From assembly GCF_040529335.1 (NCBI RefSeq), contig NZ_CP159534.1, forward strand, positions 7,998,001 to 8,062,000: a stretch of DNA of 64,000 nucleotides, written 5' to 3'. A program made the position numbers and the translations under genes. The stretch is from Streptomyces sp. HUAS MG91 (GTDB lineage Bacteria; Actinomycetota; Actinomycetes; Streptomycetales; Streptomycetaceae). Below the pieces are notes generated by a model. It saw only the letters and a list, made by a program, of their open reading frames with translations, had not been told where the DNA came from and did not search any database. Below are positions 1 to 8,952 of this stretch, piece after piece. How positions within the stretch are numbered: position 1 is the first letter of the stretch; each line of letters opens with the position of its first letter.

Positions 1-812
1 GACTGACCGAGGACGACCTGGTGCGCCGCATGGTCGGCCGCGACCTCGACGAGCTCTACCCCAAGCAGGACACCGAACTCGGCGACGTGGCGCTGAGCGT
101 GCGCCGGCTGACCCGCGAGGGCGTCTTCACCGACGTCTCCTTCGAGGTCCGGCGCGGCGAGATCGTCGGCCTCGCCGGACTCGTCGGCGCCGGACGCAGC
201 GAGGTCGCCCGCGCCGTCTTCGGCGTCGACCGCTTCGACGGCGGCGAGGTCGAAGTGCTCGGCAAGCGGCTCAAGCCCGGCGCCCCCAGCCTCGCGATGC
301 ACGCGGGCCTCGCCCTCGTCCCCGAGGACCGGCGCGCCCAGGGCCTGGTGATGGACCTGTCCATCGAGCGCAACATCGGGCTCACCGGTTTCGCCGACAC
401 CAGCCGCGCGGGCCTGATGAACCGCCGTGCCGAGCGCAGCCGTTCACTCGACTGGGCGGTGAAGCTCCAGGTGAAGTACGCGCGTCTCGCCGATGTCGTC
501 GGCACCCTGTCCGGCGGCAACCAGCAGAAGGTCGTCCTCGCCAAGTGGCTGGCCACCGGGCCGCAGGTGCTCATCGTGGACGAGCCGACGCGCGGCATCG
601 ACGTCGGCACCAAGGCCGAGGTGCACCGGCTCCTTTCCTCGCTCGCCGCCGAGGGGGTCGCCGTGCTGATGATCTCGTCGGACCTGCCCGAGGTGCTCGG
701 CATGGCCGACCGGGTGCTCGTGATGCACGAAGGGCGGCTCGCCGTCGAGTTGTCGCGGGCCGAGGCCAGCGAGGAGTCCGTCATGGCCGCCGCCACCGGG
801 AGGGCCGCGTGA
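1..812 (+). CDS. rhaT: Sugar (rhamnose-type) ABC transporter ATPase, C-terminal part, 5' end cut by window edge
   Basis: This is the second half of a tandem-domain sugar ABC ATPase of the RbsA/XylG/RhaT kind, which powers monosaccharide import from the cytoplasmic face. The frame is open from base 3, so the start lies outside the window and about 270 residues are visible. They hold the second nucleotide-binding domain: a Walker A-like GLVGAGRSE near visible residue 57, the signature LSGGNQQK near 168 and Walker B LIVDEPTRGID near 190. Loss of the GKS/T lysine is usual in the C-terminal domain of this family. Two permeases, a binding protein and a rhamnose mutarotase follow on the same strand. 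L-rhamnose as substrate is inferred from that context; the symbol follows rhizobial rha usage. Confidence 0.9.
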   Translation, partial: LTEDDLVRRMVGRDLDELYPKQDTELGDVALSVRRLTREGVFTDVSFEVRRGEIVGLAGLVGAGRSEVARAVFGVDRFDGGEVEVLGKRLKPGAPSLAMHAGLALVPEDRRAQGLVMDLSIERNIGLTGFADTSRAGLMNRRAERSRSLDWAVKLQVKYARLADVVGTLSGGNQQKVVLAKWLATGPQVLIVDEPTRGIDVGTKAEVHRLLSSLAAEGVAVLMISSDLPEVLGMADRVLVMHEGRLAVELSRAEASEESVMAAATGRAA

Positions 813-832
813 TGCTCGCCGGATCGCCGTTG

Positions 833-930
833 GGGCTTGTCCGTTCGTCGGCGGGTGCGCGTTCGCCGTGGCTGAGCACGCCCCGCGGCGCAGCCGCTGA
901 ACGACGAAGCCCCGCGCCCCTGAGGGAGTT
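833..930. repeat. Degraded Streptomyces-type intergenic repeat inside the ABC operon
   Basis: The 127-bp gap between the ATPase and the first permease is noncoding. It contains pieces of the short GC-rich repeat common between Streptomyces genes, such as GGGGCTTGTCC near its left end and AGCCCCGCGCCCCTGAGGG near its right end. The copy at 5541-5580 shares the latter block in inverted orientation. Recognition is from memory of the repeat, not from a search. Confidence 0.5.
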
Positions 931-939
931 GTTCGCATC

Positions 940-1995
940 GTGACCGTGACAGCGCAGCCCGTCCGCGAGGACGCCGTCCCCGCGCCCACCGCCGGGCGTC
1001 GCCTCATCGACAAGGTGTTCAAGGCCCGCGAGCTGGCCGTGGCCGGTGTGCTCGTGGTGATGCTGCTCGCCACCGAGCTGTCCAACACCGAGTTCCTGTC
1101 CGAACAGGGCGTCAAGGACCTGCTCCTGAACGCCACCATCCTCGTCCTCGTCGCCACCGGACAGGCCGTCGTCGTCCTCACCCGCAACGTCGACCTGTCC
1201 GTCGGCTCGGTGCTCGGCATCTCCGCCTTCGCCGCGGGCAACTACAACCAAAACGGCGGCAGTTCCCTCATCGCCGTGATCTACGCCGTCGTCATCGGCG
1301 CCGTGTTCGGCGCCCTGAACGGCGCGCTCGTCAGCCTCGGCAAGGTGCCCGCCCTCGTCGTCACCCTCGGCACGCTCTACGTCGTCCGCGGCATCGACTC
1401 CATCTGGGTCGGCTCCGAACAGATCGTCGCCGCCGACCTGCCGAACGGCTTCGTCGACTTCGGCCACGACGGCCTGTGGGTCGTGCCCTACCTGGCGCTG
1501 CTCGCCCTCGCCGTACTGCTCTGCGTCGGCTACTACCTGCGCAGCTTCCGCAGCGGCCGCGAGATGTACGCGCTCGGCTCCAGCCCCGAGGCCGCGAACC
1601 TCGCCGGCATCCCCGTCCGCAAGCGCATCATGACCGCGTACGTCCTGTGCGGCGCGCTCGCCGGACTCGCCGGCGCCCTGTACCTGGCCCGCTTCGGCAA
1701 CGTCGACTCCGGCACCGGCAACGGCTACGAACTCACCGTCGTCAGCGCCGTCGTGGTCGGCGGCGTCGCCTTCACCGGCGGCTCCGGCACCGTCTACGGC
1801 GCGGCCCTCGGCGCCCTGCTGCTGACCTCCATCAACAGCGTGCTGCCCGCCATCGGCGTCAGCTCCGTCTGGGTCACCGCCATCAACGGCGTCCTGCTGC
1901 TGCTCGCCATCGCCGTCGACCGGATCCTGGCCCTGCGCGTCGCCGCCGTGCTCCGCAAGCAGGCCGCACTGATGAGGAGCGCCCGCCATGCCTGA
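940..1995 (+). CDS. rhaP: Sugar ABC transporter permease (rhamnose type)
   Basis: A 351-residue inner-membrane permease of the BPD_transp_2 (RbsC/AraH/RhaP) family. After a hydrophilic N-terminus of about 30 residues the chain is almost entirely hydrophobic, in roughly eight to ten segments. The family's Gly-rich block VVVGGVAFTGGSGTVYGA near residue 270 contacts the ATPase. The GTG start at 940 follows GAGGGAG at a long spacing; no better in-frame start precedes the first membrane segment. The 3' end overlaps the next permease by eight bases, so the two are co-translated. The pair would form the channel for the sugar delivered by the lipoprotein encoded downstream. Confidence 0.9.
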   Translation: MTVTAQPVREDAVPAPTAGRRLIDKVFKARELAVAGVLVVMLLATELSNTEFLSEQGVKDLLLNATILVLVATGQAVVVLTRNVDLSVGSVLGISAFAAGNYNQNGGSSLIAVIYAVVIGAVFGALNGALVSLGKVPALVVTLGTLYVVRGIDSIWVGSEQIVAADLPNGFVDFGHDGLWVVPYLALLALAVLLCVGYYLRSFRSGREMYALGSSPEAANLAGIPVRKRIMTAYVLCGALAGLAGALYLARFGNVDSGTGNGYELTVVSAVVVGGVAFTGGSGTVYGAALGALLLTSINSVLPAIGVSSVWVTAINGVLLLLAIAVDRILALRVAAVLRKQAALMRSARHA

Positions 1996-3007
1996 CTCCC
2001 TCAAGGCCGATTCCCTGAAGAGCGCCGTGCGCTGGGACACGGCCGTCGGCGCCCTGCTGATCGTGCTGCTGCTCTGCTCGTTCTCGTTCGTCGACAACTT
2101 CGGCAACGCGCTCAACGTGTCGTTCCTGATCGGCAACACCCTGCCGATCGCCCTGATCGCGCTGCCCATGACGATGCTCGTCATCTCGGGCGAGGTCGAC
2201 CTGTCGGTCGGCTCCACGGCCGGTCTGTCCGGCGCCGTCATGGGCGCGCTGTGGAACAACGGCATGGCCATCGAGACGATCATCCCGCTCTGTCTGCTGC
2301 TCGGCGTCGTCTGCGGCCTGGTCAACGGCCTGCTCGTGACCCGGCTCGGTCTGCCGTCCCTCGCCGTCACCATCGGCACCATGGCCGCCTACCGGGGCAT
2401 CGCGCAGATCGTCCTCGGCTCCGACTCGGTCACCGACTTCCCCTCGCAGTACCTGGACTTCGGCGCGGGCCGCTTCGGCGACACGTTCGTCCCGTACGCG
2501 GCGCTGCCGTTCGTGATCCTGCTGGCCATCGCCGTCGTCGTGTTGCACGCCACCCGCGTGGGCCGCTCGCTGTTCGCGATCGGCGCCAACGAGGAGGCCG
2601 CCCGGTTCGCCGGCGTCCGCGTCAAGCGGCTCAAGCTGTCCATGTTCGTGACGACCGGCCTGCTGTCCGCCCTCACCGGCGTCTTCTGGGCCCTGCACTA
2701 CGCCAGCGCCCGCTACGACAACGCCACCGGCCTCGAACTGTCCGTCATCGCCGCCGTCCTCCTCGGCGGCATCGACTTCGACGGCGGCCGGGGCACCCTC
2801 GGTGGCGCGATCGCCGGTGTGTTCCTGCTCGGCTCGCTGCAGAACGTGATGAGCCTGCTCAACGTCTCCGCGCAGTCCCAGATCGTCGTCACCGGTGTCC
2901 TGCTCGTGATCTCCGTGCTCGCCCCGCGCGTCGGCCGGCAGATCGCCCGGTCCCGGGCCCGCCGCAGGACCGCCGCGGCGCCTCCGCCGGCACCCGCCGC
3001 CGGCTGA
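1988..3007 (+). CDS. rhaQ: Sugar ABC transporter permease (rhamnose type), second subunit
   Basis: A 339-residue permease paralogous to its upstream neighbour and of the same BPD_transp_2 family. It starts at ATG inside the last codons of the first permease, which is typical of coupled subunits. Membrane segments cover most of residues 20-310. The signature VLLGGIDFDGGRGTLGGA lies near residue 260 and the C-terminus is a short basic, Pro/Ala-rich cytoplasmic tail. In rhizobial rhamnose importers two different permeases (RhaP and RhaQ) pair with one ATPase and one binding protein. The T-P-Q order seen here matches those operons. Confidence 0.9.
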   Translation: MPDSLKADSLKSAVRWDTAVGALLIVLLLCSFSFVDNFGNALNVSFLIGNTLPIALIALPMTMLVISGEVDLSVGSTAGLSGAVMGALWNNGMAIETIIPLCLLLGVVCGLVNGLLVTRLGLPSLAVTIGTMAAYRGIAQIVLGSDSVTDFPSQYLDFGAGRFGDTFVPYAALPFVILLAIAVVVLHATRVGRSLFAIGANEEAARFAGVRVKRLKLSMFVTTGLLSALTGVFWALHYASARYDNATGLELSVIAAVLLGGIDFDGGRGTLGGAIAGVFLLGSLQNVMSLLNVSAQSQIVVTGVLLVISVLAPRVGRQIARSRARRRTAAAPPPAPAAG

Positions 3008-3066
3008 CGCGCGGCCACCCGCACCTCGCCCTTCCGTCCCGTCCACACCACAGCTAAGGAACCCTC

Positions 3067-4158
3067 ATGTCCGTCACCGCCCGAACCCGCCGGCTCACCG
3101 CGGCGCTCGCCGTCACCACCGCCCTCGTCGTCGGCGCCACCGCGTGCGGCGGCACCACCAAGGACGACGCGAACGCCGCCGACAAGTCGGCGGCGAAGTC
3201 CGCCGCGGGCAAGGCCGACCCGAACGCGGCCACCAAGAAGGGCCTCACGGTCGCCTTCCTGCCCAAGCAGGTCAACAACCCGTACTTCACCACCTCCGAC
3301 AACGGCGGCAAGAAGGCGCTCCAGGAGCTCGGCTCGACGTACAAGGAGGTCGGCACCAGCAGCGGCACCGACACCTCCGGCCAGGTCTCCTACGTCAACA
3401 CCCTCACCCAGCAGCAGGTCGACGGCATCGCCGTCTCCGCGCAGGACCCGGGCGCCCTGTGCACCGCCCTGAAGCAGGCGATGAAGAACGGCGTCAGCGT
3501 CGTCACGTACGACTCCGACACCAAGGCCGACTGCCGCAACGTCTTCGTCTCGCAGGCGAGCGCCGAGGACCTCGGCCGCACCCAGGTCCAGCAGATCGCG
3601 AAGCAGATCGGCAACAAGGGCGAGATCGCGATCCTCTCGGCGGCCCAGACGGCCACCAACCAGAACACGTGGATCGACTACATGAAGGACGAGCTGAAGA
3701 AGCCCGAGTACAAGGACATCAAGCTCGTCACCACCGCCTACGGCGACGACGACGCCCAGAAGTCGTTCCAGCAGACGCAGGGCCTGCTCCAGGAGCACCC
3801 GAAGCTGAAGGGGATCATCTCCCCGACCACCGTCGGCATCAAGGCCGCCGCGCAGTACCTGTCCGGCTCCAAGTACAAGGGCAAGGTCAAGCTGACCGGC
3901 CTCGGCACCCCCAACGACATGCGGGCCTACGTCAAGAACGGCACCGTCGACGCCTTCGAGCTGTGGGACCCGGCCAAGCTGGGCGCGCTCGCCGCGCACA
4001 CCGCCGTCGCCCTGGAGTCCGGCCAGATCAGCGGCAAGGAGGGCGAGACGTACAAGGCCGGTGACCTGGGCGAGTTCACCATCGGCAAGGACGGCGTCGT
4101 CTCCCTCGGCAAGCCGACCGTCTTCGACAAGAAGAACATCGACCAGTACAAGTTCTGA
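3067..4158 (+). CDS. rhaS: Rhamnose ABC transporter substrate-binding lipoprotein
   Basis: A 363-residue extracytoplasmic sugar-binding protein of the Peripla_BP_4 (ribose/rhamnose) family. The N-terminus has a basic RTRR stretch, a hydrophobic segment and a lipobox ending GATAC, so Cys27 is the likely lipid-anchored residue. A Lys/Ala/Asp-rich linker precedes the mature fold. The opening strand VAFLPKQVNNPYF and the segment GIAVSAQDPGAL are typical of the family. AAGGA at 3056-3060 sits seven bases from the ATG. The gene follows the permeases by 59 bases and precedes rhamnose mutarotase by nine bases. RhaS as substrate-binding protein is the rhizobial name and is unrelated to the E. coli AraC-type RhaS. 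Confidence 0.88.
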   Translation: MSVTARTRRLTAALAVTTALVVGATACGGTTKDDANAADKSAAKSAAGKADPNAATKKGLTVAFLPKQVNNPYFTTSDNGGKKALQELGSTYKEVGTSSGTDTSGQVSYVNTLTQQQVDGIAVSAQDPGALCTALKQAMKNGVSVVTYDSDTKADCRNVFVSQASAEDLGRTQVQQIAKQIGNKGEIAILSAAQTATNQNTWIDYMKDELKKPEYKDIKLVTTAYGDDDAQKSFQQTQGLLQEHPKLKGIISPTTVGIKAAAQYLSGSKYKGKVKLTGLGTPNDMRAYVKNGTVDAFELWDPAKLGALAAHTAVALESGQISGKEGETYKAGDLGEFTIGKDGVVSLGKPTVFDKKNIDQYKF

Positions 4159-4167
4159 GGAGGGCCG

Positions 4168-4488
4168 ATGCAGCGCGTCTGCTTCCTGCTCAAGGTCAGG
4201 ACCGACCGCGTCGACGAGTACCGCCTGCGCCACGAGGACGTGTGGCGGGAGATGCGGGAGGCGCTGACCGCGACCGGCTGGCACAACTACTCGCTCTTCC
4301 TGCGCGAGGACGGCCTGCTCGTCGGCTATCTGGAGACGGAGGACTTCGACGCGGCGCGCGCCGCCATGGACGCCACCGACGTCAACGCCCGCTGGCAGGC
4401 CGAGATGGGCTCCTTCTTCGAGGAACTGGACGGGCAGGCGCCGGACGCCGCGATGCGGCCGCTCACCGAGGTCTTCCACCTTGCCTGA
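4168..4488 (+). CDS. rhaM: L-rhamnose mutarotase
   Basis: A 106-residue cytoplasmic protein matching the RhaM/YiiL/RhaU family over its full length. These enzymes interconvert alpha- and beta-L-rhamnopyranose so that the isomerase receives its preferred anomer. Family features visible are the opening strand MQRVCFLLKVR, the H-E-x-V-W segment near residue 30, WHNYSLFL near residue 48 and a Trp near residue 76. GGAGG at 4159-4163 gives a good ribosome-binding site. This gene is the strongest evidence that the upstream ABC system and the rhamnosidase form a rhamnose locus. Isomerase, kinase and aldolase genes are not in the window. Confidence 0.92.
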   Translation: MQRVCFLLKVRTDRVDEYRLRHEDVWREMREALTATGWHNYSLFLREDGLLVGYLETEDFDAARAAMDATDVNARWQAEMGSFFEELDGQAPDAAMRPLTEVFHLA

Positions 4489-5527
4489 GCGGCCGGGCCG
4501 CCGGTCCACGGTCGGGATCAAGGACGTGGCGCGCGTCGCGGGAGTCTCCGTGGGCACCGTCTCCAACGTCCTCAACCAGCCGCACCGGGTGACCGAGACG
4601 ACCCGCCGCCACGTCCAGCAGGTCATCGCCCGCCTCGGCTACGTCCGCAGCGAGTACGCCCGCCAGCTGCGCGCGGGACGCAGCCGCATGATGGGCCTGC
4701 TCGTGCTCGACATGGGCAACCCGTTCTTCGTCTACGTCGCGCGCGGCGCCGAGCGCGCCGCGCGCGACGCCGGGCTCGGCGTCATGGTCTGCAACAGCGG
4801 CCAGGACCCGGCGGAGGAGGGCGAGTACCTCTCCCTCTTCGCCGAGCAGCGGGTGCGGGGCGCCCTGATCACCCCGGCCGACCCCAGCGGCAGCACCCTG
4901 CGCGACTTCCGGCGGCACGGCATCCCGTACGTGGTCGTGGACCGGGTCGCCGGCGACGAGGAGGGCTGTTCCGTCGCCGTCGACGACGTGTCGGGCGGCG
5001 CCCTCGCGCTCCGCCACCTGGTCGCGGGGGGCCACCGCTCCCTCGCGTTCGTCAGCGGGCCGCCGCACCTGCGCCAGGTGCAGGACCGCAGGGCGGGCGC
5101 CCACAAGGCGCTCGCCGAGGCCGGACTGCCGGACACCCTGCTGCGCGAACTGCCCACCGAACGGCTCGACGTGGCGGCCGGCCGCGACGCGGGCGCCCGC
5201 CTCCTCGGCCTCGCCCCGCGCCCGACCGCCGTGTTCTGCGCGAACGACCTCCTCGCGCTGGGCGTGCTCCAGGCGCTGTACGCGGCCGGGGTGCGGGTCC
5301 CCGAGGACCTGTCCATCGTCGGCTACGACGACATCGAGTTCGCGGCGGCGGCCACCGTCCCGCTCACCTCCGTCCGGCGGCCCGCGCTCACCCTGGGCAC
5401 GATCGCCGCCGAACTCCTGCTCCAGGAGACGGGGGAGCGGGCTGCGGCCCACCGGCATCAACATGTGCTGCTACGGCCGGAGTTGGTGGTGCGGGATTCG
5501 AGTGCGCGACCCGCGGGTGCGGAGTGA
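4481..5527 (+). CDS. LacI-family regulator of the rhamnose ABC operon (putative)
   Basis: A 348-residue LacI/GalR repressor. The helix-turn-helix occupies residues 8-30 with recognition helix VGTVSNV, followed by the hinge helix and a periplasmic-binding-protein-like effector domain (GYDDIEFAAAA near residue 285). The only in-frame start that keeps the HTH intact is the TTG at 4481, which overlaps the mutarotase stop by eight bases. It is therefore the last gene of the transporter operon and probably controls it. It is unusually similar to the regulator at 9072-10100, including the recognition helix, so both may bind the same operators. The effector is likely rhamnose or a rhamnoside; this is inferred from position. 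Confidence 0.88.
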   Translation: MPERPGRRSTVGIKDVARVAGVSVGTVSNVLNQPHRVTETTRRHVQQVIARLGYVRSEYARQLRAGRSRMMGLLVLDMGNPFFVYVARGAERAARDAGLGVMVCNSGQDPAEEGEYLSLFAEQRVRGALITPADPSGSTLRDFRRHGIPYVVVDRVAGDEEGCSVAVDDVSGGALALRHLVAGGHRSLAFVSGPPHLRQVQDRRAGAHKALAEAGLPDTLLRELPTERLDVAAGRDAGARLLGLAPRPTAVFCANDLLALGVLQALYAAGVRVPEDLSIVGYDDIEFAAAATVPLTSVRRPALTLGTIAAELLLQETGERAAAHRHQHVLLRPELVVRDSSARPAGAE

Positions 5528-5540
5528 ACGGGGCCGCACG

Positions 5541-5580
5541 ACGTGCATGCCTCAGGGGTGCGGGGAACCGCGCGAGAAGC
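5541..5580. repeat. Streptomyces-type GC-rich intergenic repeat
   Basis: The run CTCAGGGGTGCGGGGAACCG followed by CGCGAGAAGCCCCAC is, read in reverse complement, the widespread Streptomyces element of the form GGGGCTT-N-CGCG-N-TTCCCCGC-N-CCCCTGAG. It lies between convergent genes just before a terminator hairpin. Recognition is from memory. Confidence 0.55.
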
Positions 5581-5614
5581 CCCACCGGCCGTCAGCCGGC
5601 CGCGCGCCTGAAAA

Positions 5615-5644
5615 GGGGGTGCGGGACGCCGGTCCCGCACCCCC
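5615..5644. terminator. Bidirectional terminator hairpin
   Basis: Perfect 13-bp inverted repeat, GGGGGTGCGGGAC at 5615-5627 and its complement at 5632-5644, with a GCCG loop. It lies between the convergent LacI gene and rhamnosidase gene. There is no T-tract, as is usual for Streptomyces hairpin terminators. Confidence 0.8.
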
Positions 5645-5651
5645 TCGGCGG

Positions 5652-8600
5652 TCACCGCACCGTGCTCGTCAGCCGGTACCGGCCGGCGGGCAGCGCGAAC
5701 GTCGCGACGCCGTCCGTGAAGCCGCCCGCCCGCACCCCGGCGACCTTCGCCAGCGGCGTACGCCCCTCGCGCACGGCGTCGGCCGACACCGCGGGCAGCT
5801 TCAGCGTCGCCGTGGTGTTGCCGGGGACGACCGCCTCGTAGGTCAGCGTCCCGTCCTTGGCCAGCGACCAGGAACTGCTGATCTCGCCGTACGGTGAGAG
5901 GAACCGGCCCTCCGCCCGCGTGATCCTGCCGGTCGTGTCCAGGTGCGGCTGCAGGGTGAAGCGCCGGAAGCCGGGGTGGTCGGGGTCGACCGCGATGCCG
6001 GCCATGTACGCGTACATCCATTCGGCGATCGCGCCGTACGAGTAGTGGTTGAACGAGTTCATCTCGACGGGCCCGAAACCGTCCTCCTCGGAGTACGAGT
6101 TCCAGCGCTCCCAGATCGTCGTGGCGCCGTTCTTCACCGAGTACAGCCACGACGGCATCGCGTCCTGGTGCAGCAGCTCGTACGCGAGGTCGGCGCGGCC
6201 CTCGTCGGTGAGGACCGGCGCGATGACGTTCGAGCCGAGGAAGCCGACCGAGAGGGTGTTCTCCGCGTACTGCACGCGGGCGCTGTCCGGGTGGGCCGCC
6301 TTGTACGCGGCGTCGTTGCCGATGTTGTCCGCCAACAGGCCCACCAGGGCGCGGCGTTGGGCCTCCGTGTCGTAGAAGCCCAGCTTGAGGACCCACAGCA
6401 GCGCGGACTGGCTGTTGTCCTCCGCGTCGCCGCCCATGGGCGGCTTGCCCCCGATGCTCGACCTGACCGTGATCGTGTCGCCGTCCACCTCGACGTACTT
6501 CGCGAGGAACGCCTTGCGGATGTTGCCGAGCAGCTCGTCGTACGCCTTGGCCTCGGTGTCGCGGCCGGTGGCGCGGCCCATCTGCGCCATCAGGCGGACG
6601 CTGTACGCGTAGTAGACATCGCTCATCAGCTGCGTGCCGGTGTTCTGGAACGCCAGCCAGTCGGCGAAGATCGCGCCCTGGCCCGCGTAGGTGTCGCCGC
6701 CCTTCTGCTTGATCCAGTCGATGTAGTGGGCCATCGCGTCCCAGCTGCGGTCGATGATCGTGGCGTCGCCGCTCATCTGCCACACCGTCCACGGCACGAT
6801 GACACCGCAGTCCGCCCAACCGCTGCACGGGGAGGCCGCGTTGTACCGGTTGCCGGGGGCCACCGCGGTGAACTGGGCGCCGTCCACACCGTAGATCTTC
6901 TGCGACTCGACGAGGATCGACTCGAACTGGCTGAGGAAGGTGACGGCGTCGCTCGTGTTGTACAGGCCGGTGTGCGAGAAGACCTGGGTGTCACCGGTCC
7001 AGCCGAGCCGCTCGTCGCGCTGCGGGCAGTCCGTCGGCACCCACAGATAGTTGCCGCGCTGGCCCCACCGCACGTTGCTGATCAGCTGGTTGACGGCGTC
7101 GTCGTCCGTGCTGAGGCTGCCCGTGTCGTGCAGCGACGACGTGCCGACCTTGCCGACGAGCCCCGAGAAGGTGACCTCGGTGCCGGGCGTCGTCACCTCC
7201 ACGGACACGTACCGGAAGCCGTAGAACGACAGCGAGTCCTGATGGGTCTCGCCGCCGTCGGCGCCCTTGAGGACGTAGGTGCTGGTGGACTTCGCCGAGC
7301 GCAGGTTGGCGCGGTAGAGCGAGCCGACGGGGCCGTCCGCGCCCGCGCTGTCGTCGTTGAGCATCTCGCCCGTCCTCACGACGAGTTGGGCGCCCGCCGG
7401 GCCCTTCACCGAGTAGCGGGGGACGCCCACCATGTTCTGGCCGAGGTCGAACACGGCCGTGTCGCCGGTGCGGAGGGTGACCGGTCCCGGTTCCTTCGTC
7501 GTCGAGCGGGCCGGGTCGGGCACGATCTCGCCCTTGCCGTTGGCGCTGGACGACTCGCCGGTCACCTTGGCGTAGACGGTGACGGACCGCGGCGTGCGGT
7601 CCCACGCGTCCATGAGGCGGGCGGTCTCGCCGGGATAGGCGACGAGCTCCGCGTCGGGGAACTTCGTCCCGTAGCCGACCTGTTCGACGTCCGACCACGC
7701 CCCGGCGTCGAAGCCGCCGGCCGCCCAGCCGTCGAGTTCCTTGCGGGCGTCGTAGGTCTGCCCGTCGTAGATGTCGTCGGCGCGGTAGGGGCCGGTGTCG
7801 GTGGCCTTCCAGTCGCCGCCCTCCTTCGTGACGAGCGACTGCGTGGACCCGTCGCTGTAGCGGACGAGCAGCTTGGCCTTGAGGGCGAGCGGATTGCCGT
7901 CCTTGGAGTAGTACGTACTGCCCTCGGATATCCGGGCGTTGTACCAGCCGTTGCCGAGCACCGCGCCCAGCGTCACCCCGCCGCCTCCGCGCGCGACCAG
8001 GTCCGTGACGTCGTACGTCATGTAGTTCACGGTCATGTCGTAGTTGGTCCAGCCGGGCGTGAGCAGCTCGGTGGCCCGGCCGCCGTCCTGCGGCACGGTG
8101 ACGCGCTCGCCGTTGACGTACGCCTCGTAGACACCCAGCGCCGACACGTACAGCCGGGCCTCGCGGACCTTCTTGCGTGCGGTGAGCCGCGCCTCGGCGC
8201 GCAGCAGCGGCGCGCCCGCCGAGTTCGGGGCCTTGCCCTTCATGCCGATCCACTGGGCGCCGTCCCAGCGGGTGACGCCGTCGGTGCTCAGCAGGCCCGT
8301 CTCGAACCAGGAGGGCGCGGACGTGCCGACCGGACGGCCCGTGCCGTCCCAGGCGGTCACCGCCCAGAAGTACCGTGTGGACGGCTTCAGTTGAGGCCCG
8401 TCGTAGACGACGGCGACCGAGTCGGCGGACGTCACGCGCCCGCTGTCCCAGACGTCACCGCGCCCCCCGGCCAGCCGGGCCGCCGAGGACGACACCTGGA
8501 TCCGGTACGCGCCCTGGGCCAGGCCGCGCCGGTCCGAACCGAGCCGCCAGCCGAAGCGCGGCCGGGCGGCGTCCGTGCCGAGCGGATCGACCCGGTGCTC

Positions 8601-8753
8601 GACGGTCAGCCCGGTCACGGCGCCGCCGTCGGCCGGGGCGGCGGGCGCCGCCTGTGCGGGGGAGGCGGCCGCGAAGGTGCCCGCCGCGGCCACGGCGGGC
8701 ACGGCGCCCGCGGTCGCGGCCAGGACGGTCCTGCGTCGGATGTTGCTGCTCAT
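5652..8753 (-). CDS. Secreted alpha-L-rhamnosidase, glycoside hydrolase family 78
   Basis: A 1033-residue secreted enzyme that releases L-rhamnose from rhamnosides or polysaccharides. The start at 8753 gives MSSNIRRRTVLAATAGAV, a Tat-type signal (twin Arg, hydrophobic core, AQA cleavage region near residue 35). N-terminal beta domains occupy about residues 50-530. The (alpha/alpha)6 catalytic barrel follows, with the GH78 motif DCPQRDERLGWTGD near residue 574 (general acid region) and TTIWERW near residue 880 (Glu base region). The C-terminal beta domain ends at the stop. A longer frame to 8873 adds 40 residues before the signal and is rejected. The gene is convergent with the rhamnose transporter operon and divergent from the second LacI gene. 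Confidence 0.93.
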   Translation of the reverse strand: MSSNIRRRTVLAATAGAVPAVAAAGTFAAASPAQAAPAAPADGGAVTGLTVEHRVDPLGTDAARPRFGWRLGSDRRGLAQGAYRIQVSSSAARLAGGRGDVWDSGRVTSADSVAVVYDGPQLKPSTRYFWAVTAWDGTGRPVGTSAPSWFETGLLSTDGVTRWDGAQWIGMKGKAPNSAGAPLLRAEARLTARKKVREARLYVSALGVYEAYVNGERVTVPQDGGRATELLTPGWTNYDMTVNYMTYDVTDLVARGGGGVTLGAVLGNGWYNARISEGSTYYSKDGNPLALKAKLLVRYSDGSTQSLVTKEGGDWKATDTGPYRADDIYDGQTYDARKELDGWAAGGFDAGAWSDVEQVGYGTKFPDAELVAYPGETARLMDAWDRTPRSVTVYAKVTGESSSANGKGEIVPDPARSTTKEPGPVTLRTGDTAVFDLGQNMVGVPRYSVKGPAGAQLVVRTGEMLNDDSAGADGPVGSLYRANLRSAKSTSTYVLKGADGGETHQDSLSFYGFRYVSVEVTTPGTEVTFSGLVGKVGTSSLHDTGSLSTDDDAVNQLISNVRWGQRGNYLWVPTDCPQRDERLGWTGDTQVFSHTGLYNTSDAVTFLSQFESILVESQKIYGVDGAQFTAVAPGNRYNAASPCSGWADCGVIVPWTVWQMSGDATIIDRSWDAMAHYIDWIKQKGGDTYAGQGAIFADWLAFQNTGTQLMSDVYYAYSVRLMAQMGRATGRDTEAKAYDELLGNIRKAFLAKYVEVDGDTITVRSSIGGKPPMGGDAEDNSQSALLWVLKLGFYDTEAQRRALVGLLADNIGNDAAYKAAHPDSARVQYAENTLSVGFLGSNVIAPVLTDEGRADLAYELLHQDAMPSWLYSVKNGATTIWERWNSYSEEDGFGPVEMNSFNHYSYGAIAEWMYAYMAGIAVDPDHPGFRRFTLQPHLDTTGRITRAEGRFLSPYGEISSSWSLAKDGTLTYEAVVPGNTTATLKLPAVSADAVREGRTPLAKVAGVRAGGFTDGVATFALPAGRYRLTSTVR

Positions 8754-8808
8754 CTGTGAGGTTTCCCTTCGACGGTGAAGGTGCTCGGGGATGGTGGGGG
8801 AGCGGCGG

Positions 8809-8831
8809 TTGAACGATTTCAAACGATTCAA
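8809..8831. promoter_or_regulatory. Candidate LacI-type operator upstream of rhamnosidase
   Basis: TTGAACGATTTC directly followed by AAACGATTCAA forms an imperfect palindrome around a central CG, 56 bases upstream of the rhamnosidase ATG. The 11-mer AAACGATTCAA recurs at 8954-8964. LacI-family operators typically have this A/T-flanked CG centre. Binding by the neighbouring regulators is inferred. Confidence 0.5.
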
Positions 8832-8952
8832 TGCGGGGTGGAGGAACCTACGGGTCCGTGTGGCCCCTGACAAGAGGTGTGCAGAAAAAGCACCTGTGCA
8901 AGCGGATTGATCGGTGAGGTGTTCTCCAGCAGAGTGATCGGAGACGCACGGC

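Noticed and set aside
5943..8759. A 938-codon open frame on the plus strand opposite the rhamnosidase
   Set aside because: It is the antisense shadow of the GH78 gene; it is rich in Arg, Val, Gly and Ala with no domain, as expected from GC-biased third positions.
8754..8873. N-terminal extension of the rhamnosidase by 40 residues
   Set aside because: It would bury the Tat signal peptide and run through the candidate operator; the ATG at 8753 gives a normal signal.
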